Notes: a model not told the origin generated them from the sequence alone. Counted from the stretch's first letter, positions 25,714-39,015 are shown. The stretch: DNA of 64,000 bases from Panaeolus papilionaceus (GCA_015501605.1 JADNRZ010000009.1:1302001-1366000); one strand, 5' to 3'. Made by a program: numbers and translations.

Positions 25714-26517
25714 GGTACGCAGTCTTCGTGGGCAAGCCTCTTTTAAGCTACAGGGTGGATCGTATCATTACTCATGGAAAAATGGGTGATTTCTGTGACC
25801 CATTCATACCGTTTTATCATCCACGTCTACAAACACACAGTCAACTCCGTAGGACGTCTTGTTCTGGTCCCTTCTGACGCCATCGTAGCCATCTATATAC
25901 AGGGTTTCCCCCATTTATCTTGCTCTTGCCATCTGACAGCGCCTCTTCCTTCCCTCTCACCGTCTGTGAGTTTCTGGTACCTTTACTTGGAAGGAGGGGG
26001 TTTGTTGAATGTCACAGCCCTACTTCGTCCCGAATTTCCGATTCAGGCGATAAGATATGGTTACGCACTACAACGTCTTGTATTTTCATGTGTATTTTGA
26101 CGTCTGGTTACTGTTTCCTATTTCTTCCCCCACTTTCCCAATGCGTGACAAAGCCCGAGGCTCGATTCGGTAAACATATTTCCCTGTGTAGAAGGTGGTT
26201 GAATGACCAGACCTTTTTGTATCATTGCCCCGTATATTTGAGGTACACCTGGGCATGAGAGAAAATCATCTTCTTGTAGCTATGCAAATGCGGTACTCCA
26301 GGGTCTGGTATGTCTATGACCCTGCACCTGCCTTCGATGTTCTTGTAGATAGACCCGGGTTTAAACGACCTGCCCAAAATATGAGCCAGATTCCGGGAAA
26401 GTCGAGAGGTGCTCCACAACACACACGAATTATTCTGGATAATACTATACGACACAAGAAGTACACAGGCGCGCAAATCTAACAAAACTGGGTATCCAAC
26501 AGATAATAAAGAAATTT
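25714..26517. other. Convergent 3' region, WD40 gene and queuosine salvage gene
   Basis: About 800 bases between the stop codons of two convergent genes. It should contain both 3' UTRs. Several overlapping short open frames are present on both strands, but none has splice signals, a motif or a plausible start, so I call none of them. Confidence 0.5.
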
Positions 26518-28113
26518 CTAGTACCATATACTCCTCGTTCTATGAATGGGTGCCATCTCTGCGGTCTGAAGGCCCTGGACCTTCTCTTCCCCGCTCTCTA
26601 TCTTCTTGGCAAGGTCCCAGAGATAAAAGTCGATCAAGACACTGCTGACCAGACCTGCGTCAGATACAAGCTTGCTGGCAGAACCTCCCTTATCCTCTTC
26701 TCGGATGAGACGCAATATTTCCTCACGCACACGCTCCACAGAGACGATGCTGGCCGCTCGCAGGCTGACCTCTTCTTTTGACCCAGAGGGTAGGTAAACA
26801 TGCGACTGTAGCTTGCGAACCAAGGGTTGTGGGTAAGTGAGGATGCAAAGGTGGTGTAGAATCTGTGGGACGCGATAGTCCGCAAACATGGTTAGGCGAC
26901 GGATTTCGGGGCCTTTAGAGCCTGGAAATATGGGATGAGTATCGCTGGGTGATGCTGGATAGAACGCAGCCCAGATTTCCGCGACAAGAATTTGGGCTCG
27001 TTTCCAAAAGCACACTGAATATTTCAACACGAGTCGGTGAGCGAAATTATTCGGAGGGCTAGATCGACTCAGGTTCAGACCTTTTTTGTTTTCATAGTAG
27101 ACTTCATCACGAAATGAAGGGAAGACTTCTGTAACCATCTTCACCAGGTCGAGAGCGGTTCCATTGCCATTGTGTCGTCTTTGGAATTCGGTGAGAAATC
27201 CTTGGAAGGAACCGCCATAGCCCTGTCATTATATTGTTAAAAAAAATCTTTCGGTTGATAAGATGGATACTGATACTTACATTGGACAAGATAAAACCCA
27301 CTTCACGCATTATCGCAATGCGCTCTTTGAGAAGTGGGACAGGCTCGGCGCTCTGATCGGCGCGCCTAAAAACGTGGTCAATCAGGCTATCCGGGCACAG
27401 AATCTCTGAGCCATAAAAGGTAGGGTCTGTAATGGGTATATCCTCTTCCAATGCTGGAATTATTAAGAAATAAGACTATCAGACATGATAACGAGCAATC
27501 TGAGCGGTTGATGCAGACCTCTATTGAGAGCAGCTACGAGCGACCAATATCCTGTATGAACCTTGCGGTCTTGCATGTCCCAGCCTGATGACCATTCCAC
27601 TCCGTATCTGTCAGATCGCCCTTCTTTTTCAGACCAGAAACTGAAGTTTAGGGATGATATCAGGAATATCCAGTTTAATACTGATTTCGTCAAAGGGTTA
27701 GCCGAGTCATAGGGTTCAGGGGGACAGATGTGGAGGGGATGGGTTCTCCATGTCCGTGGGGTGTACGACTCGAGAAGTAGTTTCTCGCGGATCTAGTTGT
27801 GGAGTTACAAGAAGGATAAGCACGAGGATTGGACATGATGTATGAAGGACAATAGATAAGGGTACTCACATGTCCAGCTGCGAGCCTGACGCCTTGGTCA
27901 TTGATTTGTACTAAATTGGTGGCCTGAAGGGAAGAACGATATAAGGTAAATAAATTACCACGTTGAGCGACGTACGTTGTATGCAAACTGGGCGCTTTCA
28001 ACTACAGGGTTTCGGCACTGGGAATCTTGTTCAGCCGACCAAAAGTCCTGTGCTTTTTCGGAGAGTGTAGTGCTGGCAACAACAGACCTATCAGTGGCGT
28101 TGGATACGACCAT
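26518..28113 (-). CDS. Queuosine salvage hydrolase (DUF2419, QNG1/QSP family)
   Basis: Members of this family release queuine from queuosine 5'-phosphate, so that eukaryotes unable to make queuine can reuse it for the wobble base of certain tRNAs. Characteristic segments run through the exons: KAQDFWSAEQ and NPVVESAQFAYN near the N-terminus, LISSLNFSFWSEKE with YGVEW, HTGYWSLVAALNR, GGSFQGFLTEFQRR, FWKRAQILVAEIWAAF and LTMFADYRVPQILHHL. The last, with its Asp and Arg, is the best known signature. The start is MVVSNATD at 28113; an in-frame Met lies further upstream. About seven introns. Exons join in frame, for example QFAYN to ATNLVQI across 27920-27974. Length is about 400 residues, slightly longer than animal homologues because of a Ser/Lys-rich C-terminal tail. 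It is expected in the cytosol, possibly with mitochondria. Confidence 0.88.
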
Positions 28114-28457
28114 TTGTGACGGGGGAAATGGCAAATTATTGACTGAATAAGAGCGAGATGACTTGTTACTGCCAGTGAAACGTATTGAAGACAAGAAAGA
28201 CCAGCGTATTCTTAGCCGCATCCTCCATTCGACCAACATTTTCTCGGATCGGAAGATGTTTTGTGGCAACAAGTTCCGTATTTGGTAATTTTCGATTTTG
28301 TCAATGCGGTCCTGAACTAATTATACACTCCATCTTATCTTATCTACGTTCTCATACGTTCATGGCTTTCGGAGTATCAAGCATTGCGGTTATGCATATA
28401 TGAAATCAGATTATATAGTACAAAGGCCCTGGTATGTAATAATGAATTGCTTCTTCA
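28114..28457 (-). other. Spacer upstream of the queuosine salvage gene
   Basis: These 344 bases lie between two same-strand genes and must hold the 3' UTR of the small unknown gene and the promoter of the salvage hydrolase. The minus-strand frame of the hydrolase stays open to 28272, so a longer N-terminus is possible. No other feature seen. Confidence 0.4.
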
Positions 28458-29090
28458 TTAATTGTGCGTCACTCGATCTTGCTCATGCGTTGTCCGGCCT
28501 TCGAGGATCTGTTCACCGTGTTCTTTGAGATCAGGTTTTCCAAGCAGCTAGCACAGGAGATGAACAAAGGCAATTACAGACAGAGGTCAAGTGTGATACT
28601 TACGGTTCCACGAGTTTTCTAGGGTCCAAGTTCATTTGTCAAAAAGATCTCCAGTCAATGGAAATAAAATTCATACCTGGGCATAACCTACAAAAGAACC
28701 GCTCAGATATAGCCCATAAATTAGAAAATCAAGAAATACACGTACCAATGACCTGCTCTTTGAAAGGCACGTCTTTCTCCTGACGCTCCGTCGTCGTCTG
28801 GTTATTGATCTGCTCGAGGTTCTTCTCTCCAAAGTGCACTCGATTGCCGTCGTCAGGTGCGGTCGACGCTAGAGGATACGGAGACCTTTCAGGATACCTC
28901 CCACTAAAAATAAACCCCACTTCTACATACCTTGCTGGCGTGGAGTATCAATTCTCGTAGGCTCGACCGTCTTTGAGGGTAGCATAATACTAGCGGTGAT
29001 AGCCTGTTGAGTATCTGGGTCAAGGACGGTAAATGGATCGTACTCAGGATCCTGATAGTGTTGAGTAGTTTGTGTCGAGTTTGAGGACAT
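28458..29090 (-). CDS. Small hydrophilic protein of unknown function
   Basis: The start is MSSNSTQTTQHYQD at 29090 and the stop is TAA at 28458-28460. I join about five short exons into a protein of roughly 120 residues. Clear parts are DPFTVLDPDTQQAITASIML, DDGNRVHFGEKNLEQINN, KDVPFKEQVIGYAQ, KTRGTLLGKPDLKEHGEQI and LEGRTTHEQD. The middle segments cross very short exons, including an 11-base one near 28679-28689. The KTRGTLLGKP stretch looks like small conserved fungal proteins I have seen annotated only as hypothetical. No signal peptide, no membrane segment. It lies upstream of, and on the same strand as, the queuosine salvage gene, 344 bases apart, but there is no evidence that the two are related. 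Confidence 0.6.
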
Positions 29091-29358
29091 GTTTGATATG
29101 GGTATTGTTATGAACTACGTCGACAGACGAATGGCCACTTTTATCTTTTCTCCTATTAGTGATGTCATCACGAAGGAGGGGCTAAAAAGCTCGGCGTTGC
29201 GTTCCAACGACGTCATTCAACGTTACTTCCATGGAGCAAGAATAAAGTGACAGATAACATTGTCGAGATAAAAGATACTAGACTAGATACAAATACATGT
29301 TACATCCAAATAGAAAAAAGTAAACTGAAATTATCATATTATGCCAAAATTTGCAAAT

Positions 29359-31158
29359 CTACAAGGATCCATCCATACCACTCGGGGGCGTGGGGATATC
29401 AAAGGCCGGCGAGTCCCGATGCGCGCCAATTCCAGCTCCGTTAGCCGTCCAAGCATTCGTTGCAAGCTTGACTGGCACAATTTCTCTCAAATCTCCGAAA
29501 GGCGACTTCAGAAGATCAAATGGGTTAATGGTGAACAATATGCAGTCCTGAATAACATCTTATCAATTGGTAATCTACCAAATGTTTTAGAAAGCTGCAC
29601 TTGCCTTGACACTCAACCCCGCAGCTTTAAAGCCAGCAACCTTGATATCAGCATCGATGATCATTTCGCCGTTGAAAGCGACCCATGTAGGACCATCTCC
29701 CTGTCAAGGTCAAAGTTTAATCAGTATCCGGCTAATTCAAAGATATCGGTGACCACGAGTCGCCGCTCACCGCATGTTTGAATGTGCCTTCCGCAATACA
29801 ATCGACTCTCCAAATATCAGTTTTGACACCAGACATCACTGTGTTCCTAATCACATGTAGCAAATATATTGATGTCAGTTCCTGCGAAAAATATATCCAG
29901 AGCAATCAGTCCGGGCTTGGTCATACCTTACGTCGACAGTTGTCTGCCTCATCAGTTGCACACGCGTTGTCCTGTGTTTGCTGATTGTGTTCATCGAGGG
30001 ACTGAGCGGCAAGAATGCGGCCAATGAAACGGCAGACGATTCAAAGGTAAGATGGAATGGGATAGGCTGTTTCATGCAGAATATTCTGGACGCGGGGACG
30101 TAAAGTTTGGCAATGATATCCTGACGAATGGGAGACCGAGAGAGAATCACTGATTCTGAACATCTCCAGTCAGCATCCGGTTCAAATCCGTTTTTGTGCC
30201 GGGACAGGATAAGAGGGGCAGGAATTTGAACAGCAGGTCTGGTGCGAGGGTAGTAAATGAAGGGTGTAGATACAACTCTAAATGAAAAGGGATTGGAGAA
30301 CTGTTTTGGGCAATAGCATGAAGGACCTACATAGAGCCTATGTGAATACCAAGAGTCTTGGATTTCACTTTAGGCAAAGGCCCATTGGGTTTGCCGATAA
30401 TTGCGGTGACAGAATACTAGTATACGCCGTTAGCGACCTGAAAAGGCTTCTACAGACAGAGCACTGGTATTCACATCTATACTCGCGACGAACCCAGGTA
30501 AGCCAGAAAGTTTTACGTTGAACGTCGGTGGAAGGGGCTGGCGGGAAACACAAAATTAGAAGAGAAAGATAAAAATAACGCTGTCCCCGATCATTTTACT
30601 CACATAGTTCTTATCTTCATAGTCAAATGTACTGGGCAATGTGATGCCAAAGTGCAGTGTAGGGGGACAGTGTGCATTGGCAGAATCCCTAAACCACAGC
30701 GTTTGAGTATTGAGGCATAGATTGGCGACGGCTGTTCCACCCTCTGCTATCTCTTTGAGAAGCAATCTGCCCTCGATCTGTAGTTGCACAGGATCTTAGT
30801 CAGTCTCCAGATATTATCAAGCGGTGAGAGGGACGATGTGGAGCACAGGGACAGGGTGCCCGCTACAGTCACCCACTTTAACTTCGACGCTCGTTACGCC
30901 CTCTGTCTTTGCCAATTGCACTGTGCCTTCTACCAGTCCGCCAGATCCGTATACGGGTAAAATAGCGTCCTCCTCTTGTGCATTAAGGCGCAAAGAGACC
31001 TCTCCCTTCTTCGAATTCTTTACGAAATTCCCTGCTGGACGTGGCCTCAATCGATCGGCCAGCGCAATACGCTGTTCAAAGTCCTGAGGTTCCGCCGTGT
31101 AGGCTGGTGTAGCGTTGATCGACGGAGGGGCCAATGATGGGAGGCTCAGAGTAGACAT
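29359..31158 (-). CDS. Arrestin-fold protein (arrestin-related, N- and C-domain)
   Basis: The protein has an arrestin-like beta-sandwich pattern. Alpha-arrestins act as adaptors between membrane cargo and ubiquitin ligases. The start MSTLSLPSLAPPSIN at 31158 leads into a disordered head. The N-domain follows with ILPVYGSGGLVEGTVQL, VEVKIEGRLLLKE and WFRDS. Then come CPPTLHFGITLPSTFDYE and LPPTFNVKLSGLPGFVASIDV. The C-domain contains FIYYPRTRPAVQIP, CMKQPIPFHLTFE and VQLMRQTTVDVR, then TWVAFNGEMIIDADIKVAGF. The stop is at 29359-29361 after PPSGMDGSL. About eight introns, roughly 450-480 residues. I saw no PPxY motif for binding a HECT ligase in the parts I could read, so a regulatory role through Rsp5 is not shown. 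The exact splicing between 30240 and 30430 is uncertain. Confidence 0.75.
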
Positions 31159-32029
31159 CGTTCATACAGCGAAGACAGACAGCTTAGGTGGAATGGAGGA
31201 GAAAGCAAGGCACCACTGCTTTCCGCTTATTTTACAACCTATATAACAGACTGTAGTAATGTTATGGAGAAGGCTGTTATTAACCCCGGAAAACCGTGTT
31301 GATGATGAGCATTGCGGTCTCTTGGGGGTGAGTATATTAACATGCTCTGAGATAGGGATCCCGTATGTAGAAGCCGGGTCGCATGGGTTCGGCGTGAGCG
31401 CGTGACAGACCGGGAGAGCAACAGAAAACTCCGTCCATGAGGGCCGTTTGAAGGTCCAAATGTGTGTGCTAAAGTTAGCTGAACAAGCTGTCGGCGTAAC
31501 CTCAGACGTTTATCAGCTAGAAAGCTATTGCATGGGTTTAAAAGCGGTGCGTACTGCGTGCTTGTTGTTGGATGCCATCTGAAGAGTGGGTTGTGTGTTG
31601 CATGGTCATTTGAATTCGGCCGATGATGTTATAGTGAGAAGTCAGAGGTTGCATATGCTCGATTTCAGGCATCACGCTAATTAGGAAGCCGCTCGCACGA
31701 TCGTGGTCACTTCAGCTCCATCCACAGAGTCGTCTAGTAATCTACACTACGTAGTCCAAAGTAAATTGCAACTGCGCACTTTTAAAATAACTGCAATAAG
31801 TGTGTAAATTCTCAGCACCACTTCATTTCAATGACGGCTGCATAACCGAAAGTAACTTTAGGTGCAACACAGAAACTGGCGCATTATTTCAAGAAAGCTA
31901 CATATAATTCAAGGTAAGTAGTGATTGGTATTACCACAGATTTGGTAGAGTATACAGGGTCAAGGGCATCCATAGTACAGATTTAAAAAAACAGATACAA
32001 CACTAAGAATAAGAGCAATGTCAAAGAAA
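31159..32029. other. Spacer between arrestin-fold gene and TPR gene
   Basis: About 870 bases holding the promoter of the arrestin-fold gene (right next to 31158) and the 3' UTR of the TPR gene. I see no coding segment, repeat or RNA gene in it. Confidence 0.45.
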
Positions 32030-35000
32030 TCACTGGGTGGGTCCAGCAGCTTCATTCGCAGGTTTTAGACGCTTTGCAAGAGAATCTGGGGTAGTCGCGC
32101 CGCCCTCTTCCCGTGGCCGCTTATTCGCCGCTCCGATGATCGAAACACCTGTTGTAGGTGCAGGGTTCGCTGGCTTGACTGGAGGGGTCCTCAATGTACC
32201 TCCTCGCCCAGCAAGTCCACCGCGACCCATCCCTCGTACAGCGCCTCCGCGACCCGGCAGGGCAGGGTTGACACCAGGCGCGCCTTGAGGAATGGGTTTC
32301 CTTGGTAAATTTCCAACATTGGCAGCTGCAGCATTAGCGACCGCAGCCGCTGCTGGGTTGGGTCTCTGAGCTTGAGATGGTCCAGCGGGAGCTTGTTGAG
32401 CTGGCGCAGGCTTGGCGGCGGCAGGTCCAGTAGGCGTTTTGGCAGCAGTTGGTGAGGGAGCATTGGTGGTTGCTGCTGCTACGTTTGTTTGAACAGCAGG
32501 GGCCGGCTTAGCTGCACCCGCAGTCGTCGCAGGAATGAGTCCAGCAGCTTGCCATTCCACAATCTGGGCTTCAAGTTCCTTTACCCGTTTCGTTGCCCTC
32601 ACCAGTTGTTGCTCCTTAAGCTTGGTTTTGGTACCTTGCTCCAAACGGCCTCGTTCTACAGCCGCCGCAAGCTCATCTTCCTTTTGAGCTTCAACCTTCT
32701 TGGTGTATTCAGCAATGGCTGCATCGATGGCTGCCTGTTGATCTGCCGGCGGTGGTGGAGCCGCAGCGGCAGGGGGATTTGCCTTGACATGAGCTTCGAC
32801 TGCGGCCTGGATCCGTTGCTGTACTTCTGTCTCCCATTTGGCATTCAATTTATCCTCCAAAGCCTTCAACTCTTCGTTATGTCGCTTCACAATTCCTTCC
32901 TGGGTGGCGGCGTCAACGGCCGGACTGGTTTCTGCTGCAGCTTTTTGTTGCTTCTCTGCAAGCTCGAGCTCCCGGATACGAGTCTGGTGCTTGTCCTATA
33001 TAATGCCAAAACACACGTTCGATGTCAGAGGGGAATATTAAGGGGAACAGATATTGCTTACGTTCTGGAATTTCTGTATTTTGATGTCGTTATTCAGCTT
33101 GTGGATCTGTTGCTGGGCGAGCTACATATGTCGGGATTAGTAAATTTGGTCCATGTCCAATAGTTGTGGAAACTCACCTTGACTTTCTCTTGAGCTTCAT
33201 CCCTGGCTTTTGTAAGAGATGCCTTCTCCTCTGCGGAGACTTGAGAACCATCTGCAGAAGCTGCTGCTGCTGTAGACGCCTTGACCAAGGCTTCCTTTTC
33301 TACCAGGAGTTGATCCCTTTCGGCTCTTAAAGACGCCTAGATGTCATGAATTAGTATTTTATCACCATTGGCGATACAAGAGGTGCTTACAATCAGCGTA
33401 GCTTGCTGCTGTAATTCGGCTGCCTGAGCTGGGTTAGGTTTAGCTGCATCGCTAGCGGGCGCAGCAGCCTTTTCTTGTTCCAGAGCGGCAACCTTGACCT
33501 CCATCTGCCGCTTCTCTTCAAGAAGTTCGGCTTTCGCCTTATTAGCCTCACCAAGCTGCCCTCTAAAGTTCTGAACGGCCTTCGCGGCATGCTCCTTGTG
33601 GGCACGGAAATTGGCCTCGAGCTTACTGGTCTATAAAATTATTGGTTCCAACAGTTCCAGAAGGTGAAAGGAGAAAAGTACTTGCCCTAGCTCTCTCAGT
33701 TTCACGAACACCGTCTTTCTCCTTAATCTGTTCCTGGGCTGTGGCCAGTTCAGCTTGAAGTTTGGTAATCTCATCCTTGAGGTTCTGAAGCTCAGCAGGA
33801 TCGACACGGTCGTACTTCAACAGAAAGTCAACACGACTTTCAGTAAATCAAAACATCTAATTTCTTACCTTAGTAAGGAGCTGAGTATTGCGCTCCTGCC
33901 ATCTCTTAGACTCCTGCTCGAGGCGTTCAATCTGAGCCTTAGTAGCCTCGAGCTCAGCCTTGGAAGAGCGAGCTTCTTCCTTGGTGGGATCAAGTTCCAT
34001 GGATAGCCTGCGCAGTTGAATCTCCAGGTCGCGAGCTTTCTTCGTTGCCTTCTCAGCGTCGCTACGCAAAGTTGCATTACTCTCTCTCAGCAGGTTAAGT
34101 TGGTTAATCCTCTCAACCAACTCAGCATGCTGGGCAGCGGAGGTTGTGTTTTGAATAGCCTTCTCACGCTCCTAAAGGTGGTTGAGCAGGTAAACAGTCG
34201 AAACAATCAATAAACATACCTCTGCGAGAGTCGCCCTCGTTTCTTGCAAGTTTTGTTGGAGATGCTCAATCTGAACTTTCAGCCTCTCGTTTTCTTGCTT
34301 ACTCATCTCAAGCTGCAACTCAATGATACCCTTCTCCTTGCGAAGATAGCTAACGACAGAGCGTAGCTCAGACAGCCTATGATCAGCCTCCTCTTGGGCC
34401 TCTCCTTCAGGTGTATCGGCGACAGGAGCATCCGCTGCTTGCTTGATTTTGGCGGCCTGTATGCTGACCGATTCGAGATGCTCTAGCAAAGTTGTGTTTT
34501 GTTTTCCTAGATCTTGACAGCTGTAGACACATTAGAAGGAGGAATCACACTCGACGAGTCATAAATTACGTACCGGGCGTTAAGATCGGCAACTTCTTTG
34601 TCAAGAGCTTCCTTCTGTATCTTCCAGCTACCCTCAGATGCGACAAGCTTGGCTTGAGCTGTCTCAGCTGCGGTCAAGTTCTCACGGGCCGAGGCCTGAA
34701 CTGTTGAAAGCTCGCGTTTGAGAGCATCGATGCTCTTCATAGATTCAGCATGAGCGATGATTTCGTTGGAATACCTCTCCTCGGCAGCCTAGACCACCAA
34801 GTTCAGTGACTGCAACATAGACAAATATATATATGATGTATCACCTTAGCTCTGTCTTCCAGATTCTTGAGTTCCTGTACGCGAGTGGAGCGATCGCTTT
34901 CGGAGTTCTTCTCTGAAGTGCTGAGGTCTACGATGGTATCTTCCAGAGTCTTCTTGTCGTTGATCCAGGCTGTGCGTTCAGCCTCAAACGCTTTCAAGCT

Positions 35001-38000
35001 CTCACTGAGCTGTGCGCGCAGCTGAGCAAGTTCAGTGGAGGTCTGTTCAAGTCGCTCCTGTAGTGCCTTGGCCTCAGACTTCGAGGTGTGAGGATCAATG
35101 ATGGTATAGATGGGTATGTGGTAGCCAAACTTACCTCATGACGGGCAATTGTCGCCTCGGTAGATGCTTTGTACTGATCGAAGGTCGAGTTAAGGTCAGC
35201 AAGAGCTGCTTCACTGGCTTGACTAATTTGCTCGAATTGGTCCTTATGTCTCTTCGCAGATGCAAGGTCAACTTGAGCAACCTTGAGAGCAGAGCTAAAA
35301 ACAACGTCAGCGACGCGCGACAGAAGAGGTTTGTGCCTACTGACCGAAGCTCTGCGACCTCTGATTCAAGTTGCTGTTCGCGACTTGCGGTCTGGTCTAT
35401 TGGCTGTGTATTTCCCACAGTCCCGGGTCGTCGTTCGTATACAGCGAGCTTCTCTTCGTTGCCTTTCAACTGCTTGGTAAGGTCGTCTACTCTGTCTTCC
35501 AGATGCTTCTTGCTGGTCTGAGCTTCGATGAGGCTCTCCCTCGTCTTCGAAAATTCTTGGGTCTGATATACAAGTTGTTAAAAATTTCGTTAGAAGAGGA
35601 AGGAGAAAAGACACTAACGTGCTTATCGAGCTTGCTCTGGAGTTCCTTCAACTCGATATCCTTCTGTAGTGAGATATGGCGAACAGTATCGCGCTCTTGC
35701 AACAACTGGTTACGGAGGTCTTGACTAGAGCCCAAACATCAGCTGGTATTACTTCTCGATGCTTTGAGACTTACGTTTGACCCTCCAACATCTGTAGCTG
35801 ACTCTCCAAGCGTCTGCGGTCATTTTCACCAGAACGTTCGAGGTCGTTGTGCATTTTCTGGACATTGGTCATCAAGTCCGAGAGATGAGAACGCTCCATA
35901 GCGAGAGTTCGATTCTCCTCCACAAGACGACCTTGTACACTCTGATGAAACCATAATGAGGGATGAACATCTGGCAAAATATAATTTACAAACCTCCCAG
36001 ATCTTCTTCTCTGCTCTGAGGTTTGCACACTCATTGCGCAGTTGCTCCAGGCGGCCTGCCGTGACTTGAACCTCGTCAGCTAGCCTTCCACATTCGATGT
36101 CCAGTCGTACGTTTTGCTCATGCAATTGGGAATTGCGCTTGTTGAGCTCATCGATTTCCAAGTTATGCATTCGGAATTGATCCTCGTGTATTCTTTGGGT
36201 TTCTGCAGCACGATTTTCAATTTAGGAAACACAATTGCATTCTGATGACTTACCACTGAGATGTTCCAACTTGGCAGTAGACTTTGCAAGCGCTGTCGTT
36301 AGCTGAGTGACTTCCCGCTCGGCCACTGCGTACTTTTGTCGCAAGTGCGTGGAGTCAACCCCCATTTCTGTCTTGTAAGCTTCAAACTGACTTTGAACCT
36401 CGGCGAGTTGGGTGGCTAGCTCATTCTGAGACTCTGGGGATCCTTCGGCGGACGGGACGGGACCCGTCGGCTCACCCTTCTGTGCACGGGCGAGCATCGT
36501 TTTCAACGTGTCTCTCTCCTTGACATAGGATTGAATGAGATTTGTGTTGTGAGCCTTTTCGCGTTCGAGAGTCTCTGCCATCTCCATCATAGCCTGGTAA
36601 GCTTCCTTGACAGCCTGCTCCTGCTCTTTCTTCATCGCTTCACGATACTCTGCCTCCTCATCCTCCATTTTCCTTGTAAGTTCCCGCGTGATTTTGAGTA
36701 ACCTGATATTTTGTTCTTGAAGAGCCTGGATTGAGTTAAAGAGGACGAGCTGGTCGGTGATGATGTTTTGAGTGTCTGCAGTGCTCTTGGGGAAATCTTC
36801 TGGAAGTTCGGCAGGGATAGTAGGATCATCGCGGCGAGCAATCTCTCGGGTCAAGTTTTGCACCTGTAGGCCAAGGTCTTCAAGCTGACTTTGAAGAAGC
36901 TTATTCTCGTTTGTGAATTGCTTCAACTTCGATGCTTGCTCCTGTGCCACCTTCGCTTGTGAATCACGATCTGAGATGGCTTGCGATAGTTGAGAAGCGA
37001 GCTGGGATGCCTCAACTTGAAGACGTTCATACTCTAGGCGTTGCTGCGAGAGTATAGGGGCCTGTAACAGAGTCGGCTATCGAAGGACAGTGGAAAAGGA
37101 GGATGTACTTACGCGTTCTTCAATCTGAGCCAGCACGGAGGCAAGAGTCCGATCCATGTGGTCGTACTCAGCAGACTTTTTGGCATATTCTTCTTGAAGA
37201 CGAACATAGTCCGCGTACACTTCCGTGAAGGTCTTGCCTCCCTTCTGTACTTTGCTGGCAATGGCAACCGTAGGGCTGAGACCGAACATTCCTTCGACAG
37301 ATATATCGGCACCACCAGGTGTCCTGAATGGAGAACCTGGAAGGGTGCGACCAGGGGTAGGGAATTCACCTCTCCCCATTCTGTCCAGAACACCCTCCAG
37401 CTGTTCCAATCGCGACTCAGCGACTTCCCTAGCCTTCTTGTGCCTCTCGATCTCCTCCTTCAAAACTGTTTCCCGCCTTTCAGCTTTTTCGCCCACAGCT
37501 GCCCACTCTTGTTCAATGTTCTCGACGATATCCTTGGCCTGTTTTTCTCTTTCTTCCATCATGGTTACGAGCCGCTTCAGCCCAGCAGCCTCATTGGAGA
37601 ACCTTGCTTCCTGTTCAGCGAGTTCGCTCGTGAGCGAATGAACCTTTGCCAATGCCTGAGTCAACTGGTGATTCTGCTTGGTGTGCGCGGACTGTAATGC
37701 CTTTAGGGATGCTTCTGTGGATGCCTGGGATTGTGTCACGGAGTCAAGGGAAGCCTGAAGGTTCGCCGTTTCTGCGTGCTTGGTGCGTCGGTATTTCGCG
37801 AACTCGTCTGTTTTCGTGGCCAGCTCCTCATTTGTACGTTCAACCTCCGATTGAGCGAGTTGGAGTTGTTGAGAAAGGGAATCGATCTTGAACTGGTGCG
37901 CAAATCGAATCAGAAAGGCAGGTACAGCATCAATGCAAATTGCAAGCATACCTTGGTTGCAGTTTCAGCAGACCTGAGTTCGCGAACTTGAGCTTCCAGG

Positions 38001-38713
38001 GTCTGGTGCTCTTGACGCGCTTCTTTCAAATTTGTTCGCAATGTGTGAATTTCCTCTGTGAAAGAACTGAGACGATGAAACGAAATGCCGAAGCAGTGAA
38101 ACATACCGTCGCGTTGAGATGCTTCGTCTTTTAGTCGAGTAATGACAGAAACCAGATCTCGCTTCTCGCGTTCTACATCTTCAGTATGCTGTTTCAATGA
38201 TTCTACCTCAGTTGAAGATGAACTCTGAGAGGTTGTCAGAGCAGCGAGTTGCGTTTGCCAGTTCGCTTTCTCACTAGCTGCGATGAAGGTCAGAACACGT
38301 TCTTGGAAACGTAATACGAAGCACGCACCCAATTCATCCCTCTCTTGTTTGACTTTCGTCAATTCCTGCTGTACCTCCTCTGCAGTTGTTTCTAACTCTC
38401 GCGACAACCTCTCTTTGTCCTGCAACGCCTGGTCCAATTCGACATCCTTTCGTTCATTTTCCGCCCTTGCTTCGTCCCTCTCTTGCTCTGCATGCGAAAG
38501 CTCCGTAGAGCGTGTGTGGAATAACCTAAGAAGTTGAAGGATATCTTCCGCTGATACTGACGAGAAATTGAAGTCGGGAATGAGTTCAGCGATAGCCTCT
38601 TCGTCAATGTCATCTGGAACGGCTACAGTTAAGGGTTGTGAGGTGTCCATAGCATCTTCTGGGGTATTATTGACCTCCTCTTCTGCGGCTTTCTTTCTAC
38701 GAGTCTTCATCAT
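32030..38713 (-). CDS. Nucleoprotein TPR/MLP1, nuclear pore basket filament protein
   Basis: A very long coiled-coil protein of about 1,900 residues spread over 16 or more exons. The start is MMKTRRKKAAEEE at 38713, with LIPDFNFSSVSAEDILQLLRL near the N-terminus. Almost every exon then shows heptad-type coiled coil rich in Glu, Gln, Leu and Lys, for example LQEQNIRLLKITRELTRKME, which matches the TPR/MLP core. The C-terminal 250 residues are disordered and Pro/Ala/Gln-rich, with an RG-type patch (GRGGAVRGMGRGG) and a basic KRPREE that may serve nuclear import. The stop is at 32030-32032 after EAAGPTQ. TPR/Mlp proteins form the filaments of the nuclear basket and retain unspliced mRNA and spindle checkpoint factors. 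Introns are 50-65 bases. Individual splice sites were not all resolved. Confidence 0.88.
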
Positions 38714-39015
38714 GGTAAGAGGTAAGTGTTTGTGGAGGTGGTGATTGAGCTCGCAGAGTCAAACAGCGAGCACAATACCAAAGTATTGAGAAACCTTGAC
38801 AAAGGTCCATTTCCGAAAGCACAATGGGAATCGAGTCACGTGAAAACTTACGTAATCCCATTGTCCTTTGACTGAACCTTATTTTTTCGTTTCTCTCCTT
38901 CATATCAACACAACTTGCAACTTTGGGTCAGTGATCATTTTTATCGGCATTTCTCGTCATTTTTACTCATTTTTATCTTCAATAGTCACCTTCTGACTCA
39001 TAAACTGCATACAAA
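38714..39015. promoter_or_regulatory. Divergent promoter, TPR and ribosomal protein uS10
   Basis: These 302 bases separate head-to-head genes. They contain the palindromic E-box TCACGTGA at 38836-38843, followed by TTACGTAA-like sequence at 38849-38856 and a pyrimidine-rich stretch before the uS10 start. Pyrimidine-rich tracts near the start are usual for ribosomal protein genes. The factor bound is inferred to be a bHLH type such as Cbf1 or Pho4/INO-like. Confidence 0.45.

Noticed and set aside
32489..33163. 224-codon plus-strand open frame
   Set aside because: Lies antisense to TPR coding exons and is cysteine/leucine/phenylalanine-rich, as expected of a shadow of Glu/Gln/Lys coiled coil.
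37158..37697. 179-codon plus-strand open frame
   Set aside because: Antisense shadow of the TPR coiled coil.
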